Of a stretch of 64,000 bases of DNA, positions 1-7,118 are shown one piece after another. Numbering within the stretch: position 1 is the first letter of the stretch; the number at the start of each line of letters is the position of its first letter. A program made the position numbers and the translations under genes. Below the pieces are notes generated by a model. That model saw nothing but the letters and a program-made list of their open reading frames with translations. It made no database searches and had not been told where the DNA came from. Source of the DNA: Pseudarthrobacter sulfonivorans (lineage in GTDB: Bacteria; Actinomycetota; Actinomycetes; Actinomycetales; Micrococcaceae); contig NZ_CP013747.1 in assembly GCF_001484605.1 (NCBI RefSeq), forward strand, positions 682,001 through 746,000, in the 5' to 3' direction.

Positions 1-397
1 CAATCGGGAAATCGGCGGGGATCCACGGAAGACTGAGAGCTTCATCACGATTCGTGGTGCTGATCCATCTCAGCTGGTCATGGTCTTCGAGCGGCTGGGG
101 ATCGCCGTCGGAAATCTCCGCGAACCACACCCGCATGCTGGCCCGCTCGTTCAGCCGCCAGCCAGCTGCCGCCCCGGAGGGGAGTTCCGGCCCCAGACGG
201 ACCTCTACGCCCAGTTCTTCCCTGAGTTCCCGGTGCAACGCGGCCTCGCATTCCTCACCGGCGTCCACTTTCCCGCCGGGAAATTCCCAGAGGCCAGCGA
301 ACTGCTCGGGAGCAGTCCGCCTGGCCACCAGCATGCGGGCAGGGTTCGCCAACGAGTCCACTATTGCTCCGCCAACGACCTGTATCAGTCCACTCAC
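1..397 (-). CDS. Nudix (MutT-type) NTP pyrophosphohydrolase, partial at left edge
   Basis: Reads from a GTG at 397 (an in-frame TAG lies four codons upstream) off the left edge, giving about 132 residues. A complete Nudix box is visible at residues 42-64 (G-x5-E-x7-REUxEExGU), preceded by WEFPGGK. This is the layout of (deoxy)nucleoside triphosphate pyrophosphohydrolases that hydrolyse oxidised or non-canonical nucleotides to the monophosphate. A DHDQLRW segment follows near the edge, as in MutT proteins. Family members are about 130-150 residues long, so little is missing. It is divergent from the MFS gene at 465, with 67 bp between them. The family is clear; the substrate cannot be told from sequence. 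Confidence 0.85.
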   Translation of the reverse strand, partial: MSGLIQVVGGAIVDSLANPARMLVARRTAPEQFAGLWEFPGGKVDAGEECEAALHRELREELGVEVRLGPELPSGAAAGWRLNERASMRVWFAEISDGDPQPLEDHDQLRWISTTNRDEALSLPWIPADFPI

Positions 398-464
398 CGC
401 CCCAGTCTATGAGGGAGAATGGTCTGCGGACCCTCCCCCAGCATCCCCTTTGAAAAGCAGGCCC

Positions 465-1673
465 ATGAGCAGCGTCGTCCAAACCTCCACCGCATCCAAG
501 ACGAAGTCTCCACACGTTGGCGCAGCGATTTTCGCGCTGGCAATGGGCGGCGTCGGAATCGGTGTCACGGAGTTCACCATGATGGGCCTGCTGAAAGAGG
601 TGGAACAAGGACTCGGCATCAGCACCCCGGAGGCCGGACACCTCATTTCCGCCTACGCCCTCGGAGTTGTGGTAGGCGCGCCGCTGCTCGCCGCAGTCGG
701 TGCCAAACTGCCACGCAAATACCTCGCACTGGGCCTCATGCTGTTCTTCACGCTGGCCAACCTGACGTCCTATGTTGCTCCCGATTACGGGAGCATGCTG
801 GTTTCCCGGTTTGCGGCCGGGCTGCCGCACGGTGCATTCTTCGGGGTCGCGGCTGTGATCGCCGCCTCTCTGGTTTCCCCCACGCGTCGGGGTTGGGCCA
901 TCTCCATGGTGATGGCGGGCCTCTCCGTTTCGAACGTTATCGGCGTGCCCGCGGCCACCTGGGTGGGCCAGACGTTCGGCTGGCGGCTGCTGTTCCTGCT
1001 CGTAGGAGGCATTGGCTTGCTGACACTGGTGCTGCTGTGGCGCTATGTCCCATACCAGGCCCCCCATCCTGACGCGAGCATCCGCCGCGAACTCGGTGCG
1101 CTCAAGCGGCTCCAGGTGTGGCTGGCCATTCTGATCGGCATCGTTGGTTTTGGTGGCTTCTTCGCGACCTACACCTACATTGCGCACACCATGACCCTGG
1201 TGGCCGGGATTCCGGGATCGCTGTTGCCCATTGTGGTGGCACTCTACGGACTGGGCATGGTGGCCGGAACCGTCGTCGGCGGCAGGCTGGCCGACAAGTC
1301 AGTGATGGGGACGCTGTACTGGGTCCTGCCCGGGATCGCCGTCGCACTGGTGGTCTACGCGGTGGCTGTGCACTGGCCCTGGTCAGCCCTGGTGATGGTT
1401 TTTGTGGTGGGAGCGTCCGGCTCCATGCTGATCCCGGCCCTGCAGACCCGTTTGTTGGATGCGTCGCCGGACGCCCCCTCCCTGGCTTCTTCGCTGAACC
1501 ACGCCGCGCTTAACGTAGCCAATGCCCTAGGCGCCTTCCTGGGCGGCCTAGTGATCGCCTGGGGCTGGGGCTTCGTGGCACCCGCGCTCGTGGGCGCCGT
1601 GTTGGCAGTCCTGGGCTTTGGCATCGCGCTGACCAGCGGCGTCCTGGAACGCAAAAAGCCGCTGGCCGCCTGA
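465..1673 (+). CDS. MFS transporter, DHA1/AraJ-like exporter
   Basis: A 402-residue integral membrane protein with about 12 hydrophobic segments. The N-terminal helix carries GVTEFTMMGLL, the signature of the DHA1 sugar/drug efflux branch that includes AraJ. A typical MFS inter-helix loop (GAKLPRKYLALG) follows TM2, and GRLADK follows TM8. It probably exports small organic solutes or drugs by proton antiport; the substrate is unknown. The ATG at 465 was chosen because the first transmembrane helix begins shortly after it. The open frame extends upstream, but there it is antisense to the Nudix gene and compositionally unlike this family. Confidence 0.85.
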   Translation: MSSVVQTSTASKTKSPHVGAAIFALAMGGVGIGVTEFTMMGLLKEVEQGLGISTPEAGHLISAYALGVVVGAPLLAAVGAKLPRKYLALGLMLFFTLANLTSYVAPDYGSMLVSRFAAGLPHGAFFGVAAVIAASLVSPTRRGWAISMVMAGLSVSNVIGVPAATWVGQTFGWRLLFLLVGGIGLLTLVLLWRYVPYQAPHPDASIRRELGALKRLQVWLAILIGIVGFGGFFATYTYIAHTMTLVAGIPGSLLPIVVALYGLGMVAGTVVGGRLADKSVMGTLYWVLPGIAVALVVYAVAVHWPWSALVMVFVVGASGSMLIPALQTRLLDASPDAPSLASSLNHAALNVANALGAFLGGLVIAWGWGFVAPALVGAVLAVLGFGIALTSGVLERKKPLAA

Positions 1674-1732
1674 TCCTGGGAACGGGCGGGCAGCGGCTTC
1701 ACCGAAGTATTCGGTGCGCTGAGGAAGGAACG

Positions 1733-2737
1733 TCAGGCCTGCGGGTCCTGAGCCCCGGCCTCCGCGGCTATCTGGCCGGCATTGGGAACCTGACCGGCGC
1801 CTGAGACCTCGTCCGTGCGACTGTTCTCGCGGTGCAGATCCGGTTCGAGGTAGATCACCCGGGCCATCGGAACGGCCGTGCGGATTCGGGACTCGGCACC
1901 ATCAATCGCGGCGGCGATGTCCCGGCCGGTTTCTGCGGCACCCACGGAGATCTTGGCGGCCACCAGCAGCTCCTCCGGTCCGAGGTGAAGGGTCTTGAGG
2001 TGGATGATCCGGTTGTGCCCCCCGGCCTCGATGGCCTCACTGATGCGGGCCACGTCATCCCGGGTGGCGGACTCGCCCAGCAGCAGGGACTTGGTTTCGA
2101 TAGCCAGCACCACAGCGATGGCCACGAGCAGCAGGCCGATCATGCCGGTACCCGCGGCGTCCCAGATCCCGTTGCCGGTGACGAGGGTCATGCTCACACC
2201 CACGAGCGCGAACACAAGACCAAGAAGCGCCCCGAGGTCTTCCAGCAGGATGACCGGCAGCTCCGGCTGCTTGGCCGTGCGCACAAAGCTCACCCAGCCC
2301 TGCTTGCCGCGGACGTGGTTGGATTCGATGATGGCCGTCCGGAACGAGAAAGACTCAGCAACAATGGCGCCGATCAGCACCGCCAAAGGAACCCACCAGA
2401 AGTCCCCTTCGATGGCGTGCGGGTGCTGCAGCTTCTCCCACGCTTCGAACAGTGCAAAAAGCCCGCCCACGCTGAAAAGCACGATCGAGACGATAAAGGC
2501 GTAAATGTAGCGTTCACGGCCATACCCGAACGGGTGCTCCGGGCTAGCTGCCTTCCTGGCGCGCTTGCCGCCGATCAGGAGCAGCAGTTGATTGCCGGAG
2601 TCGGCAATCGAGTGGATGGCTTCGGCCAGCATCGACGAGGAAGCCGTCAGAAAAAAGGCCACGAATTTCAGGACGGCGATGGTCAGGTTTGCGGCTAGGG
2701 CCGCGACGATCGCCTTGGTACCGCCATTTGCAGCCAC
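1733..2737 (-). CDS. cation diffusion facilitator (CDF) family transporter
   Basis: A 334-residue protein with the CDF layout: six hydrophobic segments, then a soluble C-terminal domain (about residue 225 onward) that ends in a low-complexity tail. The first metal-site motif HSIAD is at residues 42-46 in TM2. The second, in TM5, reads LLEDLGAL with E166-D167 instead of the usual HxxxD pair. This pattern resembles the SLC30A9/YdfM-like branch rather than classical zinc exporters, so zinc is only one candidate metal. It likely exports a divalent cation by proton exchange. It converges on the MFS gene at 465 and is divergent from the GlsB-like gene at 2941. Confidence 0.85.
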   Translation of the reverse strand: MAANGGTKAIVAALAANLTIAVLKFVAFFLTASSSMLAEAIHSIADSGNQLLLLIGGKRARKAASPEHPFGYGRERYIYAFIVSIVLFSVGGLFALFEAWEKLQHPHAIEGDFWWVPLAVLIGAIVAESFSFRTAIIESNHVRGKQGWVSFVRTAKQPELPVILLEDLGALLGLVFALVGVSMTLVTGNGIWDAAGTGMIGLLLVAIAVVLAIETKSLLLGESATRDDVARISEAIEAGGHNRIIHLKTLHLGPEELLVAAKISVGAAETGRDIAAAIDGAESRIRTAVPMARVIYLEPDLHRENSRTDEVSGAGQVPNAGQIAAEAGAQDPQA

Positions 2738-2940
2738 GGAGGCTTCTCCTCTTCACAGGTTTCAAGAACAAGCAGGGATATTCGCGGCGGCGCAGTCGGC
2801 TCCGCCCACGAATACCGTACCTTTTCGGGTGCAGAAGACGCACTTCTGACATGCACTAAGCCTGCTGACATCGGAGGGGCCGTATGTTAGCTTGAACACT
2901 AATCGGGACGTTCAATCCCGACGAATATGAAGGAGGAGAC

Positions 2941-3216
2941 ATGGGTTTTCTTGCTTGGATTATTCTCGGCCTCATCGTAGGGGCCATCGTTAAAGCCGTT
3001 ATGCCGGGCAAAGTCGGCGGCGGCTGGGTGACGAGTCTCGTGCTCGGCGTTGTCGGCGCGATTGTAGGCGGCTGGATTGGCAGCCTCCTGTTCGGCAAGG
3101 GTGATCTTGCCTTCTTTGATCTGGGTACCTGGATCCTGGCCATCGTAGGCGGCCTGGTAGTTGCCGGCGTCTACGGCGCCATCACAGGACGCAGCAAGAG
3201 CACACGGGCGCCCTGA
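2941..3216 (+). CDS. GlsB/YeaQ/YmgE family stress-response membrane protein
   Basis: A 91-residue, very hydrophobic and glycine-rich protein with three transmembrane segments (about residues 2-20, 28-50 and 58-82) and a short basic tail. This matches the transglycosylase-associated protein family (GlsB/YeaQ/YmgE), which is often induced by envelope or general stress but has no known biochemical activity. The start follows a strong AGGAGGAG at 2931-2938. A 6-bp inverted repeat (TCGGGA at 2903-2908, TCCCGA at 2916-2921) lies just upstream and could be an operator or part of the leader. A terminator hairpin follows the gene. Confidence 0.9.
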   Translation: MGFLAWIILGLIVGAIVKAVMPGKVGGGWVTSLVLGVVGAIVGGWIGSLLFGKGDLAFFDLGTWILAIVGGLVVAGVYGAITGRSKSTRAP

Positions 3217-3245
3217 TACCCCTACCTCATCTGATTCATACAGCA

Positions 3246-3280
3246 AGGGCCCCGGAGAACTACCGGGGCCCTGCCTTTAA
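3246..3280 (+). terminator. terminator hairpin after the GlsB-like gene
   Basis: The GC stem GGGCCCCGG / CCGGGGCCC closes over GAGAACTA and is followed by a weak T-rich stretch (TGCCTTTAA). It lies between convergent genes, the GlsB-like gene and the TrmH-family methyltransferase, and could serve both. Confidence 0.7.
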
Positions 3281-3293
3281 GTCACGTATTCAG

Positions 3294-4187
3294 TCACGCT
3301 TTCTGGGACCTGGCACTCGCGTAGAGGCACACCGTGGCCGCCGTGCCGAGGTTCAAGCTTTCGGCTGCGCCGTAAACCGGCACGGCCACCCGGTGATCGG
3401 CCAAGGCCAGTTCATCTTCGGCGAGCCCCTGGGCTTCGTTTCCGAACAGCCACGCTGTGGGACCCTCCAGGGCAAACAGCGATTCGACGCCAGGGCCTGC
3501 GATCCGGCGCGCGGCGTTTTCGTCCTGGAGCGTATCCAGGTTGACGTCACCGTCGCCGTCGGCGGCCAGTATGCCAATCCCCCGCGCACGGCAGGCGGCT
3601 GCCACTTCCGCGATATCGGCGCCCAGGACCACGGGCAGATGGAACAGGGAACCGGCGGTGGAACGGACGGCCTTGGGGTTATAGATGTCAACGCTGGACG
3701 AGGTCAGGATGACGGCGTCCGCCCCGGCCGCGTCAGCAGCCCGGAGTACAGTGCCGGCGTTGCCGGGGTCCCGGACCTGACACAGCACTGCAAGCAGCCG
3801 AGGGCCGGCGTCGAGGACCTGCTCAAGGCTCACGTCCAGGAAACCGCAGACCGCGAGAATGCCCTGCGGGGTAACCGTGTCCGCCATCGCGGCCAGCACT
3901 TCGTCGGTAGTGAGGTATGCGTCAATGCCCTCCGCGAGAGCCTCCAGGTCCGGGTGCCGGTCGAGGCAGGCCTCGCTCGCGTACACCTCATAGACGACGC
4001 CGGGCTCGCCCGCTGCAATCCTTTTCTGGTGCAGAGTGAGGGCCTCACGGACAGCTTGGGGACCCTCCGCCAGAAACTCGCTGCGCTTTAAACGGGCCGG
4101 GCGCCCGGCAAGCTGTGCCACCTTCCTCACCCGATCAGCTCGGGGGTTGGAGAGTGGAAAGTCTTGCGGGCGCCCGGTTTCGTTCAT
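3294..4187 (-). CDS. TrmH/SpoU family RNA 2'-O-methyltransferase
   Basis: A 297-residue protein with an N-terminal substrate-binding domain and a C-terminal SpoU (knotted alpha/beta) domain. Motif 1 is QVRDPGNAGTVLRAA (N143, R149), motif 2 is LFGNEAQGL, and motif 3 is SLNLGTAATVCLY near the C-terminus. It transfers methyl groups from SAM to ribose 2'-OH of rRNA or tRNA; such proteins are often labelled TsnR- or RlmB-like. It sits immediately downstream of rplT on the same strand with about 48 bp between them, so it may be cotranscribed with infC-rpmI-rplT. In many actinobacteria pheS/pheT follow this gene on the same strand; here they are absent from the window. Confidence 0.88.
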   Translation of the reverse strand: MNETGRPQDFPLSNPRADRVRKVAQLAGRPARLKRSEFLAEGPQAVREALTLHQKRIAAGEPGVVYEVYASEACLDRHPDLEALAEGIDAYLTTDEVLAAMADTVTPQGILAVCGFLDVSLEQVLDAGPRLLAVLCQVRDPGNAGTVLRAADAAGADAVILTSSSVDIYNPKAVRSTAGSLFHLPVVLGADIAEVAAACRARGIGILAADGDGDVNLDTLQDENAARRIAGPGVESLFALEGPTAWLFGNEAQGLAEDELALADHRVAVPVYGAAESLNLGTAATVCLYASARSQKA

Positions 4188-4236
4188 ACAAGAACCTTAG
4201 TGGCTTCAGCCACCAGTCCTCGAACTGGCGTGGGTG

Positions 4237-4692
4237 CTACTTGGCAGCCACGTCAGCGGCAGGCTTTGCAGCCTTGGCCTTGGGTGCCTTGGCAGCCTTG
4301 GGGGCTGCGGCTTCGACGGCCGGAGCGGACGTGTCGGCAGGCAGGGAATCCTTGGCGATCTTCACCAGCGCGGCGAATGCGTTCGCATCCGAAACGGCCA
4401 GCTCAGCAAGCATACGGCGGTCAACCTCGACCTCAGCGGCCTTCAGGCCCTGGATCAGACGGTTGTAAGTCAGGCCGTTGGCGCGGGATGCAGCATTGAT
4501 GCGCTGGATCCACAGGCGGCGGAAGTCGCCCTTCTTCTTCTTGCGGTCGCCGTAGCTGTACACAAACGAGTGCAGCAGCTGCTCTTTAGCCTTGCGGTAC
4601 AGGCGTGAACGCTGTCCACGGTAGCCCTTTGCGCGTTCAAGGATAACCCGGCGCTTCTTGTGGGCGTTGACCGCCCTCTTCACACGTGCCAC
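4237..4692 (-). CDS. rplT: 50S ribosomal protein L20
   Basis: A 151-residue protein whose first 118 or so residues are L20: [15 protein letters not shown] at the N-terminus, then [14 protein letters not shown] and [13 protein letters not shown]20 binds 23S rRNA early in 50S assembly. The remaining C-terminal part is an extra Ala/Lys/Pro-rich tail (for example [17 protein letters not shown]), longer than the usual 115-130 residue L20. The start is GTG with AAGGAG seven nucleotides upstream. It is third in infC-rpmI-rplT, about 120 bp after rpmI. Confidence 0.97.
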   Translation of the reverse strand: MARVKRAVNAHKKRRVILERAKGYRGQRSRLYRKAKEQLLHSFVYSYGDRKKKKGDFRRLWIQRINAASRANGLTYNRLIQGLKAAEVEVDRRMLAELAVSDANAFAALVKIAKDSLPADTSAPAVEAAAPKAAKAPKAKAAKPAADVAAK

Positions 4693-4811
4693 GTGCGTAC
4701 TCCTTCGAAAATTCTGATCCCAAGCATCTACTGCCGGAACAACCGGCTGGCCTGAGAAGCCTTTTTGGTAGTTGACTGCTGCCAGGTGGCATCAGTCAGA
4801 GAACTTGGAAC

Positions 4812-5006
4812 TTAGATGCCGAGCATCTTCCGGATGACCTTAGCGTCACCCTTGAAGACAATCTTGTCGCCGGCGAGGCGACGAGTCAGCCTGGAGGACT
4901 TGTGCTCAAGGTAGTGGCGGCGGTTGGCCTGCTGGCGGCGCAGCTTGCCGCTGCCGGTCAGCTTGAAGCGCTTCTTAGCACCACTGTGGGTCTTCATCTT
5001 CGGCAT
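4812..5006 (-). CDS. rpmI: 50S ribosomal protein L35
   Basis: A 64-residue basic protein with the L35 signature [15 protein letters not shown] at the N-terminus and the [15 protein letters not shown] segment in the middle. Length and sequence are typical. The ATG is preceded by GGAGAT. It sits between infC (116 bp upstream) and rplT in the conserved order. Confidence 0.98.
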   Translation of the reverse strand: MPKMKTHSGAKKRFKLTGSGKLRRQQANRRHYLEHKSSRLTRRLAGDKIVFKGDAKVIRKMLGI

Positions 5007-5122
5007 GGGAACCGATCTCCTTACGTGTCCACAGACATTGTCTGCAGTTCTTTCGAGCAGCCGCCCCTGCAGGCGGCATGCTGGTTGCGTACTGCAGGAG
5101 GATAACCTCCCGCAGCTTTGAA

Positions 5123-6226
5123 CTAGGTAGTCTTCTTGCCAGCCGGCTTCGGAGCTGCCTTGGGGGCAGGCCTTGCAGCAGGCTTCGGCGCTGCCGGCCG
5201 GGCGATCGGCTTAGGCATCGGCACCGGCGGCCTCGGAGCTGCCGGAGCCGCAGCTTCGGCGGGCTTGGCAGCGACAGGAGCATTGATGGGTGCCGGGGCT
5301 GCCTTGGGAGCCTCACGCTTGGGAGCAGCGGCCCTCGGGGCAGCCTGCTTGGGCGCCTCCTGGACGGCGGCCTCCTTCACGGGTGCTGCCTCGGCGGCGG
5401 TTTCCTTTGCAGGAGCTTCCTTCGCTGCGGCTTCCTTGACGGGAGCTTCCTTCGCCGGCGCTTCCTTGACCGGGGCTTCGGCTTCCGGAGCGGCTTCAGC
5501 AGGCGCCTCAGGTGCTTCAGACTGTGCCGGAGCTTCGGTTTCCGGCTCCGTGGTGATGGCGAAACCTTCCGGCAGAAGGTCAGCCAGCGACTGCGTGAGC
5601 GGTGCCTGGTCGTCGCCGGAGACGTCGATGCGGCCGCCACCCGTAGCTTTCGCTTCGTTCTGCGCCTTGGCCTCTGCACGCTGCGATGCGCGGCGTGCCT
5701 CAGCCTTGGCTTCGGCCTTGTTCTTCAGCGGGCCCACAACCATGACCATGTTGCGGCCATCGATACGGGGGCTGGACTCCACAACGCCCACTTCGGCGAC
5801 GTCGTCAGCGAAGCGCTGGAGCAGGCGGATGCCCATTTCCGGACGCTGCTGCTCACGGCCGCGGAACTGGATCATGGCCTTGACCTTGTCACCGGCACCG
5901 AGGAAGCGCAGTGCATGGCCGCGCTTGGTCTCGTAGTCGTGGGTGTCAATCTTGAGGCGGAAGCGGATTTCCTTCAGAACAGTGTTTGTCTGGTTCTTCC
6001 GTGCTTCACGTGCCTTGACGGCGGCCTCGTACTTGTACTTGCCGAAGTCCATCAGCTTGCACACCGGAGGCTTGGCCTGCGGTGCAACTTCAACGAGATC
6101 AAGATCAGACTCGGCAGCCAAACGCAGGGCATCGTCGATACGGACGATTCCTACTTGTTCACCTGCAGGACCGACCAACCGCACCTCGGGGACGCGGATA
6201 CGCTCATTGATTCTTGGCTCGCTAAT
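5123..6226 (-). CDS. infC: translation initiation factor IF-3, AUU start, long C-terminal extension
   Basis: IF-3 binds the 30S subunit and monitors initiator tRNA and start-codon choice. Residues 1-175 or so are canonical: [18 protein letters not shown], the linker [14 protein letters not shown], and the C-terminal domain with [14 protein letters not shown] and MVMVVGP. The start is taken as ATT at 6226-6224: AGGAG lies seven bases upstream, and the conserved ISEPRIN N-terminus begins exactly there. No ATG, GTG or TTG gives a normal IF-3 N-terminus, and the open frame 45 codons further upstream is unlike IF-3. About 190 residues of Ala/Pro/Lys/Glu-rich repeats ([14 protein letters not shown]) follow the core, making 367 residues against about 180 in most bacteria. 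Confidence 0.93.
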   Translation of the reverse strand: MSEPRINERIRVPEVRLVGPAGEQVGIVRIDDALRLAAESDLDLVEVAPQAKPPVCKLMDFGKYKYEAAVKAREARKNQTNTVLKEIRFRLKIDTHDYETKRGHALRFLGAGDKVKAMIQFRGREQQRPEMGIRLLQRFADDVAEVGVVESSPRIDGRNMVMVVGPLKNKAEAKAEARRASQRAEAKAQNEAKATGGGRIDVSGDDQAPLTQSLADLLPEGFAITTEPETEAPAQSEAPEAPAEAAPEAEAPVKEAPAKEAPVKEAAAKEAPAKETAAEAAPVKEAAVQEAPKQAAPRAAAPKREAPKAAPAPINAPVAAKPAEAAAPAAPRPPVPMPKPIARPAAPKPAARPAPKAAPKPAGKKTT

Positions 6227-6310
6227 GTTAAAGCTCCTGTGATTGATGTGGTATTCCACCGGCAAAATAGAGAAGGCCCCCAATTGCCGGAGCAATCGAA
6301 GGCCTCGATG
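6227..6310 (-). promoter_or_regulatory. infC 5' leader with attenuator-like hairpin and SD for an AUU start
   Basis: Reading on the minus strand, GAGGCC (6306-6301) can pair with GGCCTT (6278-6273). An inner ATTGC/GCAAT stem lies between them (6296-6283), and TTCTCTATTTT follows (6274-6264), the shape of an intrinsic terminator. A small GTGG/CCAC hairpin and then AGGAG lead to the ATT codon at 6226. IF-3 is known to repress its own mRNA through a non-canonical start codon in enterobacteria. A premature-termination control is inferred here from structure only. Confidence 0.6.
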
Positions 6311-6573
6311 ATCGGATGCACTGTCCTCAGCAGAGGCAATGCGCACTTCCCCTAGGCTCAATGCCTGAAAGAACTGTCCGACCGGTACCCGGCAACCTTG
6401 CTTCCTCAGGAATTACTTCCGGCGGGAAAACGGCTGACGCGGGTGGGAGAGAACTCCGCTTGCAAACTGCATGTCATTCTACAGAAAAAATCCCTCCTCA
6501 CGCAGCAAAGCGTTGGTGGGACCTTCCACAGCGAAATAACGACATCCAGTCGGTCTGTGACAAGCTTACCAGT
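6311..6573. other. divergent intergenic region between infC leader and DUF1844 gene
   Basis: Together with the infC leader this makes about 350 bp without a coding region. It must hold the infC promoter and the promoter of the DUF1844 gene. A TAGAAT on the minus strand near 6470-6480 could be a -10 element, but I see no well-spaced -35 partner. No tRNA, repeat or convincing small ORF was found. Confidence 0.5.
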
Positions 6574-6960
6574 ATGAGCACCCCAGACAGCAATTCACAC
6601 GTTTTCGAGGCCCCGGACGCCAAGGCTGACGTGACCCAGCAAATCCGCGACATCTCGGAGGTGCCGGCCATCGAGGTCATCACCACCGCCGCAGTGCACC
6701 TGATGAGCGCAGCCGCGGTCAAGCTGGGCCTCGCCGCCGAGGACAATGCGGAGGAACTCAAGGACCTGGACGAGGCCCGCAAGCTCATCACCGCCCTTGC
6801 CGGACTGGTGACCTCAGCGGCCCCCGAAATCGGATCCCAGCACGCCGGCCCGTTGCGCGATGGCCTGCGTTCCCTGCAGCTCGCGTTCCGCGAGGAGTCC
6901 ATCATCCCGGATGCCCCGGGCAAGGGCCCGGGCGAGAAGTACACCGGCGCCGTCAACTAG
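6574..6960 (+). CDS. DUF1844 family protein
   Basis: A 128-residue protein of the actinobacterial DUF1844 family. Its core (about residues 20-90) has SEVPAIEVITTAAVHLMSAA, KLGLA and a helical LDEARKLITALAGLV segment. It is mostly alpha-helical and likely cytoplasmic; no function is known. Its position divergent from infC is typical of related genomes. The ATG at 6574 matches the family N-terminus; longer in-frame readings enter the infC promoter region. A strong GC hairpin terminates it. Confidence 0.88.
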   Translation: MSTPDSNSHVFEAPDAKADVTQQIRDISEVPAIEVITTAAVHLMSAAAVKLGLAAEDNAEELKDLDEARKLITALAGLVTSAAPEIGSQHAGPLRDGLRSLQLAFREESIIPDAPGKGPGEKYTGAVN

Positions 6961-6986
6961 ACCCAAAACAGCAAACTTCACAAAGT

Positions 6987-7036
6987 ACGACGACGGCGGC
7001 GGACGGTCCACACGGACCCGCCGCCGCCGTCGTGTT
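6987..7036 (+). terminator. strong GC-rich terminator hairpin after DUF1844 gene
   Basis: ACGACGGCGGCGG pairs with CCGCCGCCGTCGT around a 15-nt loop, followed by TTTCACTTAGTTTTT. It reads best as the terminator of the plus-strand gene, just ahead of the palindrome at 7043. Confidence 0.8.
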
Positions 7037-7042
7037 TCACTT

Positions 7043-7105
7043 AGTTTTTGTCCAGATATACGGGACTTCCGCACCTGAAAAGGCGGAATATCTGGACAAA
7101 AAACT
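7043..7105. repeat. 63-bp intergenic palindrome
   Basis: The left arm AGTTTTTGTCCAGATAT (7043-7059) is the reverse complement of ATATCTGGACAAAAAACT (7088-7105) except for one extra A. An inner TTCCGC/GCGGAA pair sits inside. AT-rich ends flank a GC-rich core, so it could be a bidirectional terminator for the DUF1844 and MFS genes or a dispersed palindromic element. Confidence 0.75.
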
Positions 7106-7118
7106 CTGGAGGCCGGGT

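Noticed and set aside
54..464. N-terminal extension of the MFS gene upstream to position 54
   Set aside because: The added residues are antisense to the Nudix gene, Ser/Pro-rich and not MFS-like. The first helix starts after the ATG at 465.
5078..6355. Long plus-strand ORF of 425 codons opposite infC
   Set aside because: It is an antisense frame of infC with Arg/Leu/Ser/Gly-rich nonsense composition; infC has clear family motifs on the minus strand.
6226..6361. 45-codon N-terminal extension of infC ([10 protein letters not shown]...)
   Set aside because: It contains the leader hairpin, has no IF-3 similarity, and a better SD plus AUU start lies at 6226.
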